Assembly (NCBI GenBank): GCA_028456385.1
Contig: JALNQF010000155.1
Span: 38,917 to 102,916, forward strand
DNA: 64,000 nt
Origin: Ophiosphaerella korrae
Lineage: Eukaryota > Ascomycota > Dothideomycetes > Pleosporales > Phaeosphaeriaceae
Reading direction: 5' to 3'
The position numbers were made by a program, and so were the translations under genes. Below the pieces are notes generated by a model. The model saw nothing but the letters and a program-made list of their open reading frames with translations. It searched no databases and was not told where the DNA came from. Shown here one piece after another: positions 21,801 to 33,310 of the stretch (its first letter is position 1; every line of letters starts with the position of its first letter).

Positions 21801-24800
21801 CATAACAATAGGCACTGGCAAGAATCGCGCATCAGCCGTTCAATTCGTGCACGAAATCAACCGCCTCATGACCTTTTGGGACTGCTCATACCGGGAATAA
21901 ACCTCGAAACCGCCGCTGTATGGAGAAATATTGTGCGTGTTTCCGAGTCCTCTTGGATCAGTGACCACGTAGTTCAAAATAATATTGTGTATCCCGGTGC
22001 TGGTTACATATGCCTTGCCATTGAGGCAATAAGACAGCTCACTCACATCCAAAACTCCACTGGGACCAGCAAAGACATCTCAGGCTATAGGCTACGGGAT
22101 GTAGAGTTTCTGGCTGCCTTGGTGGTGCCTGATGACACGGATGGCATTGAGATCCAGACGAAGCTGGGACAGGTCAATGAGAAGATTATCGGTGCTCGCG
22201 GTTGGAAACACTTTGAGGTCTGTTCCGTAACATTAGATGGTCGCTGGACTTTACATGCCAAGGGTATGATCAAGGTCGATATCGATGGCACTTTAGCCGC
22301 TGCAAGTACTCTGGGGTTAACTAAACGCCCATTATCGAGTTATTCGCGCCATGTCGATCCCAACGATTTGTTTTCCAACCTCCGGTCCCGAGGCATTTAT
22401 CACGGCCCCAAGTTTCAGAACACAACAAAGATTGTGCAAGATGGACACGAGACACGATCTGTGTCATACATCACGATAGCCGACACGTCACTCGTCAACG
22501 ACTTGCCTCGCGATCATGTTGTACATCCAACTACTCTAGACTCAGTCGTCCTCTCGTCTTATAGTGCACTTCCTGGTGTGGGTGCCCGTGAAGATGATGC
22601 CAAATTGCCTCATTCTATCAAGAAGCTATGGGTATCTAGTGGGATCAGTCGTAATGCTGGGCATAAATTTCAATGCCATACCTCGCTGTCGTACGTGAGC
22701 TCACAAAACATGCAGGCCAACTCTTTAGTCATAGATGAGCAGGCCCTTGACTCAGAACCTGTTCTTGAGATGCAAGGGCTCGTCTGCCAATCCATGGGTC
22801 GTAGTAACAGCATGGGCGACAAAGCAAATAACAAATGGGACAGGGAGCTCTGCAGCAGAATCAAATGGGCGCCGGATCTGTCTTTGGCGCAACCCAAAGC
22901 ATTTGCAGAATTTAAGAAAAAACACAGTAACTCGGCCGAAGAGGTTGACCGAGAGCTTGTCATTAGGCTAAGACGAGTGTGCGTATACTATTGTCAGGAT
23001 GCTTTACAGGGCTTGACGCCCAAGGATATCGCTCAGCTTGAGCCTCACCACATCAAGTTTTACCATTGGATGAAGGACCAAATAGAGCTTGCGTCTTCAA
23101 AGCATCTCGCCCCTGACAGTAATACGTGGAAGTCGGACAGCCTGCAAGAGCGTGAGCGTGAAATCGCCCTTGCAGCTACGCAGAGTGTCGAGGGTGAAAT
23201 GGTATGCCATCTCGGGCCACATCTACTCTCCATATTGCGCGGAGAGCGGCCTCCGCTCGAAGTTATGATGGAAGGGCGGTTACTGTATAAATATTATGCT
23301 GACGCGATTCGTATGGGTCCTTCTTTGGTGCAATTGGCTGCACTACTACGTCAAGTTGTGCACAAAAATCCGCGTGCGCGAATCCTGGAGATTGGCGGAG
23401 GCACTGGAGGTGCCACTAGGCACATGCTCAAAGCGCTGGGCACAGCCGAGAATGGAGGTCCACTGGCAGCACTATGGCACTTCACAGATGTGTCGTCCGG
23501 TTTCTTTGAAGCCGCTCGCACCGAGTTTGCAGCGTGGAGCGAGATACTAGAATTCGATAGACTGGATATTGAAAAGGATCCCGCATCACAGGGCTTTGAA
23601 CCAGCAAGTTACGATATTGTGGTAGCCTGCGAGGTGTTGCATGCAACTAAGAGTATGGCTCGAACTATGGCAAATGTACGCAGTTTGATGAAACCTGGCG
23701 CAACCTTGTTGTTGATGGAAACGACTCAAGACCAAGTGGATATTCAATTCACATTTGGCCTCCTTTCTGGCTGGTGGTTGAGCGAAGAGCCAGAGAGACA
23801 GTCTAGCCCGTCCCTTACTTTGCCATTCTGTGATAAAGTCCTCAAGGGAGCCGGATTCAGTGGTGTCGAGTTAGATGTCCCCGACTGCGATAGCGATGAT
23901 CTCTACTCAATCAGCGTCATTTTGTCCAGGGCTTCCTCTAAACAAAATGATTCTAAGTCCGTCAATGGCTCCTTGTCAGAAGATATCCTTCTCATCATTA
24001 GTAACAAGGAGAAGCTTCCAAGTGGCTTCTTGAAATCGCTAAAGAACAGCATCCAAGAGTCCACTGGCGGTATCGTCCCTCGTGTGGAAGCTATTGAGGA
24101 TATTACAAACAGCAGCACGTATAGCGACAAAATATGTGTGTTCTTGGGCGAGGTGATGGAGCCAATCTTGCATAACGTCGATAGGACTTACTTTGAAGCA
24201 ATCAAGACCATGGCAAATAGTTGCAAAGGCCTCATTTGGGTGACCGTTGGTGGTGCTGTAGAGTCAAGAAATCCGAATTGTAGCCTAAGCCACGGCTTAC
24301 TACGTACTCTGCGAAACGAATACATGGGTCGACGGTATTATTCTCTGGACCTCGACGGGAAGCTGGGTGTAAATATATGGCCGCCGAGCACCGCGTCCAC
24401 CGTCGCAAAGATCATCGAGCTGGGTTTCGGCCATGGCAAGCTCGAGGACACTTCGGCAGCCACCGACTTCGAGTATGCTGAGCGAGATGGAGTACTACTT
24501 GTCCCTCGGCTGTACAAAGATACCACCTTCAATAACATGCTTGCAGCCCGTCCAGCAATCGATTGGCAAAACCCTGAAACTATTCTTACAAAAGAGCCAT
24601 TATTTCAATCAAATCGCCCACTGCGCTTAGAGGTTGGCGTCCCCGGTCTCCTGGATACAATTGCTTTTGCAGATCACGAGCTTGGCATATACTCATCTTT
24701 AGCTCTTGACATGGTCGAGATAGAGCCACGGGCATACGGACTCAACTTCCGCGACGTGATGGTTGCCATGGGCCAGCTTAAGGAGCACGTCATGGGCCTC

Positions 24801-26804
24801 GAATGCTCTGGTGTTATCATGCGGGTGGGCAATGAGGCTCAGGAACAAGGCTTCAAGGTTGGCGACCGCGTGATGGCACTCCTTTTGGGCCCATTCTCAA
24901 CCCGCGCGCAAATCTCGTGGCACGGTGTGGTACACATGCCTGAGGGATTGAGTTTCGAGGATGCGGCATCGCTGCCAATGGTATTCAGCACCGCTTATGT
25001 CGGCCTCGTCGATATTGCACGATTACAGAAAGGACAATCGATCTTGATCCATGCAGCAGCGGGAGGTGTTGGACAGGCCGCCATCATGTTGAGCAAGTAT
25101 CTGGGCGCTGGCGAGATTTTCGTTACCGTCGGCTCTCAGGAAAAACGAGATTTGATCAAACATGAGTATAATATTCCGGATAACCATATATTTAGCAGTC
25201 GCGATGAGTCGTTTGCGCCCGGTGTCCTCGCGGCCACAAACGGCCGTGGTGTGGATGTGGTGCTCAACTCGCTCGCTGGCCCGCTACTACAAGCAAGCTT
25301 TGAAGTGGTAGCGACCTTTGGGCATCTTGTCGAGATTGGGAAAATGGATCTTGAAGGCAATAGCCTTCTTGAGATGGGAGCATTCGCTCGGGTGGCATCC
25401 TACACGTCACTCGATATGATGACACTTCTGCGCCAGCGTGGCAAGGACTCACACCGCGTGCTATCGGAGGTAGCTCGTCTTGTTGAGAGGCGCGAGATCA
25501 TTCCCGTTTCTCCCGTAACCACGTACTCGATGGGCGATTGCGCAAAAGCTTTCCGTCTTTTGCAGACTGGCAAGCACACTGGAAAGGTTGTACTGTCGAC
25601 CAAGTTTGACGAAGAGGTCGATGTGCACCCTCGGGCAGCTCCAACTGCTCGACTTAGAGAAGATGCTTCCTATCTGCTAGTTGGTGGTGTCGGTGGGCTT
25701 GGACGATCCATTGCCAGGTGGATGATCGACCACGGAGCCAGAAACCTGATATTGTTATCACGTAGCGCGGGCGATGTCGCGAAGACGGGTGCCTTTGTGG
25801 CCGAATTGCGCGAAACCGGCTGCCATGTGATGGCAATTAGTTGCAATGTCAGTATTGCCGGACAGCTCTCAAAAGCACTTCGCAGCTGCGAGGATAATGG
25901 TCTACCACCAGTTCGAGGAATTATTCAAGGCGCCATGGTCCTGCAGGATTCGGTCTTCGAGCAGATGACCCTGGAGGATTGGCAAACATGCATTCAACCA
26001 AAGGTCCACAGTACCTGGAATCTGCATGTACAGTGGTCTCGACCTGGATCGCTCGACTTCTTCGTGATGCTTTCATCCTTTTCTGGCCTATTGGGCATAG
26101 TTAGCCAGGCCAACTACGCCGCAGGTAGCGTTTATCAGGATGCAATGGCGTATTGGCGTCAGTCCCAGGGACTTCCGGGAGTCTCGCTTGACCTTGGAGC
26201 TGTTAAAGGTGTTGGTTACGTGGCTGAGACCGCAGGGGTCGCTGACCGCATGCGACGGACGGGCGAGACGTTGATGCTAGAAGAGGACGCTGTATTGCAA
26301 GCACTGCAAGCCGCTATACTTCACCCCGAACAACATTCACAGATGTTACTAGGATTGAACACGGGTCCCGGCCCGCAATGGGACAAGGATGGAAAATCAC
26401 AAATGCCTCGTGATGCGCGCTTCCTTCCGCTTACGTACCGCGAGTCTCGTAGCCAAGAAGCAGGCTTGGGGAATGACAAAGTCGCTGGAGGCTCAGGAGG
26501 CCAAAGTCTCGCGGGAAAATTGGCTGGCGCCGAGTCGCGTGATGTTGCTGCTGAGCTTATAGGCGAAGCAATTTCAACCAAATTGGCTAACATATTCATG
26601 CTACCGGCCAACGAGATCGATCTTGCTCAGCCACCTGCACAATATGGAGTCGACTCGCTTATCGCCGTTGAGCTACGCAATATGCTAGTATTACAGGCTG
26701 GTGCTGAGGTCTCCATCTTTAGTATCATGCAAAGCGTGTCATTGGCTGCTCTGGCATTGGATGTGGTAGCAAAGAGCAGGCATGTCACAAATTTATCTGC
26801 TTAA
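18807..26804 (+). CDS. Highly reducing type I polyketide synthase, KS-AT-DH-MT-ER-KR-ACP
   Basis: Model: join(18807..19019, 19101..19175, 19230..19287, 19348..26804), 2600 residues. [11 protein letters not shown] with Cys184, [12 protein letters not shown] and [15 protein letters not shown] and SHSSGE with Ser641. DH: His989 in [16 protein letters not shown] and Asp1180 in [10 protein letters not shown]-methyltransferase: [16 protein letters not shown] near residue 1461. [13 protein letters not shown] and [11 protein letters not shown] near 2017. [12 protein letters not shown] near 2223 and catalytic Tyr about 2372. ACP: GVDSL with Ser2552 for phosphopantetheine. All catalytic motifs look intact, so it should build a reduced, alpha-methylated chain. 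No thioesterase, reductase or condensation domain follows the ACP. The three 5' introns are each confirmed by restoring the KS sequence ([35 protein letters not shown]). It is the core enzyme of the cluster. Confidence 0.97.
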
Positions 26805-27630
26805 GTGACCAGATGCTCTAATTTCATTTTATCTAGAAATATTGTGGTGTAGTAGGACCGCACGTGATCGGGGAGTCTTAGGTCAGCCTTGCGGCTCTGC
26901 AATGGCTCCGAGTGAGATCGGATGGGGCAGAGAGACACCGACACCAACTCGTCAAATAGCCACTCAATCCATATATTTCAACTCATCTCACCGACTGTGG
27001 GTCGCTACCTACCTCCTACCTCCGCATACATCCTAGTATGTCAGAATATTCAAACCTGTTGGGGACTGAGCAGGAGAGTTTTCGTAGAGTCAATCATCCA
27101 ATCTTTTCAACGGGTAGAGATAAGAACGGAGGCGGAATCCTGGAAAGTAGTATAAATTCGTCAAATTATTAGATGGGTGACATTTGGTTCGATTAAAACG
27201 CTAGAGATGAGTGTTTGTGTACTACTCCATAGATGGTAACCGTGGTCTTGACTTCCTTTAGCCACCAGGTCGACATTGTGGCCAATGATCAAGGCTGGAC
27301 TACATCACGTTAGAATTTCATTTTCCTTTCAGGTATTGCAATGCTTAGAAAAGTCACAGTCCCCCCTCCCCCCCTTTAGAGAGCAGGTACATATCCATGA
27401 TTTTCTGGTTACTGTTGAGAAAATTGAGAGTGAATGTGAGGCAGTTTCGCCCTCTGATAAATTAAATGGCTTTCTTAGCCTTTGAATTTCAGGTCTTACT
27501 GCATCTTGGATTAAATACAAAACTGCTTTATTCTTATTTGAAGACACTAGTCTAGAAGAATACCTCACCAAGTTCAAAAGAAAGTTGGCAAACAGAAGGG
27601 TCCCCACACTTGGTAACGAAATCTCTCTAC
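26805..27630. other. Intergenic between PKS and amidase (convergent ends)
   Basis: Contains the dispersed repeat at 26840-27040 directly behind the PKS stop. Otherwise there is no coding pattern; short frames at 27276-27607 lack family features. Confidence 0.5.
26840..27040 (+). repeat. Dispersed ~200-bp repeat, copy 1
   Basis: About 201 bases beginning TATTGTGGTGTAGTAGGACC and ending near TAGTATG. It matches 41168-41379 in the same orientation over its full length, with scattered substitutions and a few short indels. The opening GGTGTAGTAGG resembles the A box of a Pol III tRNA-type promoter, so a SINE is possible. A solo LTR is the alternative, but I found no target duplication. It starts about 35 bases after the PKS stop and so lies in the PKS 3' untranslated region. 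Confidence 0.75.
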
Positions 27631-29460
27631 TTAGTCTGCCCCATTTATAATTAAGTCTACCACAGCAGCTGCATGCATCAAAGCTTCATCTCCATAACGG
27701 TATCCAACTAATTGAAGGCAGATTGGTGCGTTGTTGTAAGTCTGCGATCCTGTATCTAATCCATGGAGACATCAAAGGTTAGCGTTGATTATCTCACGAC
27801 ATTTTGTGGAGGAAAGGATTATATACATACAAAGACTGTACATTTGAGCATCCTCGGCACCATATTTAGCATTACTAATATCATCGGTGATGTCAAACTC
27901 GCGCACTGTATCAACAGGAATGACGACTGCTGGATAATCCAAATAGTTCCATAGGCCTGTATAAGTTGCCGTAGTCCATTGGTCGAGGGGCAACGCTGTG
28001 TGTGGTGCTGAAGGCATGAGTATGGCGTCGATGCCGTTCTTGCGGAATACTTCTAGATATTCTCGCGCTGCAGCTTGACGACGCACGTTGAGGTCAAAAA
28101 AGCCGCGCAAATCAGTACCTTTCATAGAGAGAAGGCCAACAGCTTTGAGAGAAGGGACTTCAGGTTCACCTGTTCGAGCAAAGAGCTCATAATAGTTCTT
28201 ATTTGACATTAGCATAGCGCATAAATGTGAAACTCTCAACTGGACCTACTTCACTTCCCAGTAATGACCAATAGCTGAGCAGATTTTCGTAGTGCTCTTT
28301 GACGTTTGGTAGCGTTAGAGGGACAATTTCGATGCTATCACTATTCTGAAGAAGATCAGAAGCTTTGTTTAAGCCACGTCGAACTGGCGGTGAAGGGGTA
28401 TAAATCCCTTCATCTTGTACTATGCCGATGCGGAGTTTTTCCTTAGATACCAAGTTCGTCCATGGCAATGATATCACGGCGCTATCGTATTGCCAAGTCT
28501 GCGTTTCCATGGTAGTTTTTAGAAACAACTTTACGTCCCGAAGTGAAGTAGCCATGGGCCCAGCTGAAGAACGGACTCCATCTGTCCCTGGGGTCGTTAA
28601 ATCTCTCACACCGCCATGTGGGACTATTCCTACACTTGGTTTGAGTCCGTAAATCTTGTTGCAGGCCGATGGAATGCGAATGCTTCCGCCTATGTCTGTA
28701 CCAACACCAAGTACACTTCCTCGAAGGGCGAGAAGCGCACCTTCACCCCCTGTGCTTCCACCAGCCGTCAATCCCGTATTTCTCGGATTCAAAGTTCTGC
28801 CAAAAACATTGTTGTCGCTGTCGCCGGTCATGATTAATTGAGAGAGGTTAGTTTTGCAGTAAAGGACAGCCCCCAGACCAAGCAACATTGCTGCAGTACC
28901 ACTATCTTCTTTTGCAGGCTCATTGACAAAGCATCCCAGCCCTGTTGATGTATCATAGCCGGATACCTGAAAGCTATCCTTCAGTGAGATAGGAAGACCG
29001 TGAAAAGGCCGGAGAACTTTATGGGGATTCCTCTGTCTTTCGAGGTCAAGCTCGCGAGCTCGCAGGATAGCTTTGTCGAAAAATATTTCCGTCAGACAGT
29101 TAGTCTAGGTCAAAGATTAGCTGATGATTGATACGGTAGTCTGAGCGAGGCATCTTTACGAACCAACTGATGAGCAATAGCGGCCCTTTTGCAGAAAGCC
29201 ACTGTTACCTGTTCTGCGGTCCATTTTCCGCCTTTGACTTTCTCCAACAAAGCAGTGGCGTCAAAATTCGAAGTAATCTCACACTCTTCTTCATTCATAA
29301 TGCCGCACGTAACTGGTACGTCCATAAAATTGGTGAGCCCATGGTAGCTTTGCGGAAGAAGCCACTCTTTGGGGATATTGCTCTGACGTTGTAGCGTCTT
29401 TTTGGTAGCAATGATTTGATAATCCTTGAGAACCTCTGGCATCTCGACTCGAGTTGCCAA
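27631..29460 (-). CDS. Amidase-signature family hydrolase
   Basis: Model: complement(join(27631..27755, 27831..28197, 28250..29104, 29164..29460)), 547 residues. The amidase-signature triad is complete: Lys141 in GLPISLKDSF, Ser216 in GGSTGGEG and Ser240 in GTDIGGSIRIPS, at the same spacing as in fatty-acid amide hydrolases. The C-terminus NNAPICLQLVGYRYGDEAL is typical of fungal members and appears only after the last intron is removed. It is predicted cytosolic, with no signal peptide. It is convergent with the PKS. It might cleave or form an amide in the pathway, or act in PKS product release, but fungal amidases of this group also serve general nitrogen scavenging. Cluster membership is likely but not certain. 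Confidence 0.87.
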
Positions 29461-30081
29461 AATGAATTGACCACACTTTGGATTTTTCCACGGTCAATTT
29501 AGTGTTTCTTGCGGTCATATTTATAAGCCAGATAGTTGCGACTCGTGCCTTGTGTTGTGTTGAAATCCCTCAAAGTCTCCCAAGACTAGATGATGAAAGC
29601 CTCCGGCTCCGGCTCCGGCTCCGTGTTTCTGAGTTAGGCGCCGGCTTACAACTATCCTAGTGCTGACATGGATACATGCATCGAGCGAATTGAAAGCGAC
29701 GGTATGACTCAAAGGTGATTATTAGATCTGATGGCTTCCACCATTGTACTTCATATTTCCATAAATATTCTTGCAGATTTCTTCTGTGCATGACTCGATC
29801 TGCAGAGGCCCATGCCCCCAATTTAGCGTAACTACTTAGCGCATTTACCGTCGTTTATGCCTTGTCACCTCACCAATGGTCTGACTTTCGACAACCCCAC
29901 TTGACAGCTTATATTTACAAATAATTGTCACAGAATTTGCTGGATTGTTGAAACCGTCTGACTTCAGAGCGTCTCATATCTCAAAGGCACCGTAAATTCA
30001 TCGAGCAACCTTCCGGTTGAACGCCCCTACTTTCCAGATATACATAGGCTACCTAGAGAGTCGGCCTACAGTTTTAAGGGC
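29461..30081. other. Intergenic, divergent promoter of amidase and regulator
   Basis: 620 bases. A short (GGCTCC)n-like stretch occurs near 29605. No gene or repeat was recognised. Confidence 0.5.
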
Positions 30082-31482
30082 ATGGAAATAGCAATTAATG
30101 CCACCCGCACCCGGGGATGCCGAAGCGCATGCGACCGGTGCTATCAACTTAAGGAACGCTGCGAGCGTGCGTCAATAGCGTCCACATGTGAACGATGTGA
30201 ACGATTGAATCAAATCTGCTTGATGACCCGTTCAATGCGCCGGACAGGTCGGCGACCGATCCGCCAAGAACATTTATCTCCTCCAATCTCATCGATTCAA
30301 TTTACGAGTGGTGTGCAGCGCAAACGTTCTGTTGACTCGTGGCTGCGAGAGACACCTGATCTGCGCCCGAATGAGAAAGACCTGCTGACAGCGCTTCTGG
30401 GTGATTCGCAAACCTTACAACTTTCTGTTGTTAGCCCTCGCTTTCAAGATGCGGAACGGGAGTCATTCGGGCGCCCATTACCAATTGGCTGGCCGATCCT
30501 CAAGGACGCGTATCTCGCCTATGCTGGTGTACTGAGGTCTCTTCATCTTAGCTGCGCAGCAGAAGCAGATAACGATTTCAACCTGCGATACGTTGCTTCC
30601 GCAATGAAATCAATGCATAGCTTGCCTGTTACCGAACCCGAAGATGCAGAGTTATGTCTTACATTAGGATATGTGTTAGCATTATCTGTGTACGCGTCGA
30701 TTGGTGTAGGTGTCACCGCTATCTGCTATCATTGCCTTAGTATCGCAAAGCCATTCATTGAGACCGCCGCTATAAATCCGAAATCGGAGCCGCTGATAGG
30801 TTTTCTCGTACTTTTAGAGACTATGGACTGTATAGTCCACCGCCGAAAACCAACTTTGAGGATTCAGCCGCAAGTTCGTAATGGCGTTGACCGCTATCTG
30901 GGCCTTTGTGTTCCTCTGTTACCGTACTATTACGATATTTGCGCAATAAGCCAATCACTAGCTAATCGCATTGACACAAGACTCAAAAGTGTTCTTCAAC
31001 GGCAACTGGAGGGGATCCAATCTCATGTGGATAAATGGCAGCCATCCCCCCCAGAACGATTGGCGGTTGACTTTACAGCGGTTGAAGTTGTCCAACTCCT
31101 CGCACAAGCCAAGGCTTATCGACTGGCTGCACTTCTGATGATTCATCGTTTACAATACACGTTTGGACAGGAGGATAGTCGAGCAGATATCTGGTCACGC
31201 GGGGTTATGATGGAACTTGAGCTGGCTCAGCGAATATCAGATCAACCGATTCGATTTGTGACCCTACCATTCATTATTGCAGCGCTCGAAATTCGAAACC
31301 CCGCTGAACGCATCAAAGTTATTCAAGATGTAGATGTGTATGTTGATCACTTCACGCCTCTCATTCAAAAGGCAACCAAGGTATTTCTGTCACGCGTCTG
31401 GCACGAGCGTGACACACGTACATATTGCTCCTGGTTTGATTCGGTTCATAAACCATGTGTCATATTAGAATCTATAGGATGA
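30082..31482 (+). CDS. Zn(II)2Cys6 regulator, single exon (AflR-like arrangement)
   Basis: 466 residues, no intron. The N-terminal zinc cluster has Cys17, 20, 27, 36, 39 and 46 (C-X2-C-X6-C-X8-C-X2-C-X6-C), preceded by the basic RTRGCRSA. After the cluster comes RRTGRRP, then a helical regulatory region without a recognisable PF04082 motif. Size and layout resemble the short pathway-specific regulators of fungal toxin and pigment clusters. It is divergent from the amidase. It could be a second pathway regulator alongside the protein encoded at 8689-10673, or it may mark the cluster's right edge, since transposon DNA begins 670 bases downstream. Confidence 0.85.
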   Translation: MEIAINATRTRGCRSACDRCYQLKERCERASIASTCERCERLNQICLMTRSMRRTGRRPIRQEHLSPPISSIQFTSGVQRKRSVDSWLRETPDLRPNEKDLLTALLGDSQTLQLSVVSPRFQDAERESFGRPLPIGWPILKDAYLAYAGVLRSLHLSCAAEADNDFNLRYVASAMKSMHSLPVTEPEDAELCLTLGYVLALSVYASIGVGVTAICYHCLSIAKPFIETAAINPKSEPLIGFLVLLETMDCIVHRRKPTLRIQPQVRNGVDRYLGLCVPLLPYYYDICAISQSLANRIDTRLKSVLQRQLEGIQSHVDKWQPSPPERLAVDFTAVEVVQLLAQAKAYRLAALLMIHRLQYTFGQEDSRADIWSRGVMMELELAQRISDQPIRFVTLPFIIAALEIRNPAERIKVIQDVDVYVDHFTPLIQKATKVFLSRVWHERDTRTYCSWFDSVHKPCVILESIG

Positions 31483-32152
31483 GCGTTCCAGCCGCCCCAC
31501 TCGAAATGTTATCATAAGCAAAGCGTTTGATCGTTCGAACACGTAATGAGAGCCCTCACCAGAGCACCATATTGCTTAACCCTGACGCTTTGCTGATCAA
31601 GCCCACCATCGCGGATTAGAGACCGCGAACACATACAGCGGTAACAATGGACCTACAGGATCGCAACTATCGTAGGGGGTACCTGCCGGCCAGAGGGCTT
31701 GTCAGAGCTCATTGTGGACATAAACGTGACCATAGAACAGACTAACAGGGGGATTTTCAAGTCGCTCCGAGCGTTGCTTGGCATTTTGTTACTGTTCTAT
31801 TCGAAATCAGTCTCACCCTCAGATGTTGTCTTGTGCATACACATTTGTTGTCTGCTACAGGAGTCTGCATATAGCCCTTCTTTATCAAGCGAAGCGTCCA
31901 AAGTATCCTGGTCATAGCTGGAATCGAAGATAGAGGGGCTTTGCAAACCCACGCGGTCGGTTGCTTGGCCGTCATGCCAAGGGTGATCCTTACGCACTAA
32001 ATTTTTAATAGCGTAGTTCAAAGTGGCTTTCACAACTATTGTGGCGTAGTAGATATGCACATAACCAGGGAGCATCAGGCCAGATCTGCAGCTCCATAGA
32101 GGGCCCGAAGAGAGGCTGGATAGATATAGAAGACTAGTACTAACTTATTATA
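31483..32152. other. Intergenic, edge of the transposon block
   Basis: No gene recognised. The last 120 bases include a decayed copy of the dispersed repeat (from 32037) that ends at the transposon boundary. Confidence 0.5.
32037..32098 (+). repeat. Decayed dispersed repeat, copy 3 (partial)
   Basis: Begins TATTGTGGCGTAGTAG and follows copies 1 and 2 for about 60 bases. Many of the differences are transitions. It fades before the transposon at 32155. Confidence 0.5.
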
Positions 32153-32876
32153 TAACGTATTCCACCACCGAGCTTATCAAACCACCGAGCTTATCACTTT
32201 TTCTTGGCACTACAAATACTACCTCTACACTACTATGTCTCAACAACCTAAGGAAAATATTCTTGAGTGAGAAGGTAGGCTTGAGCTTGCCCTCCAAGCC
32301 TTAGTATCTGGTTAATTTCGAAGCTAACGACGCGCTGCTAAGGCATTCAACGTTGATTAACTACAAATCTCTAACCAACTTAAAGGAATCACCTTTCGAC
32401 CTGCTATACGACCAAACTACTAGAAACTTACTGTAACTAAAGAGTAGTTAATTGTCTAATATATTCTTGACCTTAACTAACGAGGATTTGCGCCCTAGCT
32501 CTATAAGGTAGCTAATATAGCTAATAAACTACTTACTGTACGGGGTAGGACGCTTATAGGTAAGAACTAGCCTACACGCTTTGTAGCGCGTTTAGACAAG
32601 CTAAAAATAGTATTTAACTAAGTAAAGGATTGCTAGAGAATACTCTAGGAGGATCCTAAAGTTATTAGCGCGTAGTTTAAGCTTATAGAGGAGACTAAGG
32701 CTAAATATAGGGTATAAGATAAGGACGTCTACAACTTTAATAAGACTAGCTTCTAGATAGGTATAATTAGGTTAATAAAGGTTGTTATAGGCTTAGAGAA
32801 GCGTATAAGGCCTACACTTACTTAGAGTAGTAATTATAAGTAGACTACAGCAATCTAGGGTATCTACGTAGTAAGG

Positions 32877-32881
32877 TACGC
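32877..32881. other. Left 5-bp target-site duplication of the LTR element
   Basis: TACGC directly before the left LTR. The right flank reads TACGT at 39905-39909, which differs by a single C-to-T change. Confidence 0.75.
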
Positions 32882-33310
32882 TATTACAGGTGTAACAGAG
32901 GAAATCGAGATAGAACTAATTAGTCCCGACCTAAGCGCTAACGAAGCATAGGACGAGCAAGGTAATAACCTTAATTAGGAAACTATACATAACTAGGACA
33001 CCTAGGTTAATCTATAATCTATAGACTCTTAGTAACTATAGATTATAGATTAAGACAATCTATAATCTACTAGTCTTAGTAACTATAGATTATAGATTAC
33101 GATAAGTATATAGTTAATAGAATACGTATTATTAGGATAGTATCGGCAATTTAATCCTTTAACTACAGAACGCTAATACAAGATAGTTGTAAAACATCTT
33201 CTATTGTTTATAAGTTATTATAGATTATAACCTAAGCTTTTACTATTAACTTATAATCTACTAATACCTTTTAGGTATTAGGAAGTTAACCCTAGTAACA
33301 ACCTATTACA
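32882..33310 (+). repeat. 5' long terminal repeat
   Basis: 429 bases beginning TATTACAGG (a mutated TGTTACAGG, which is the form kept in the right copy) and ending TTACA. It includes a perfect 17-base-stem hairpin at 33008-33052. It carries fewer C-to-T and G-to-A changes than the right LTR over most of its first 100 bases. Confidence 0.9.
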
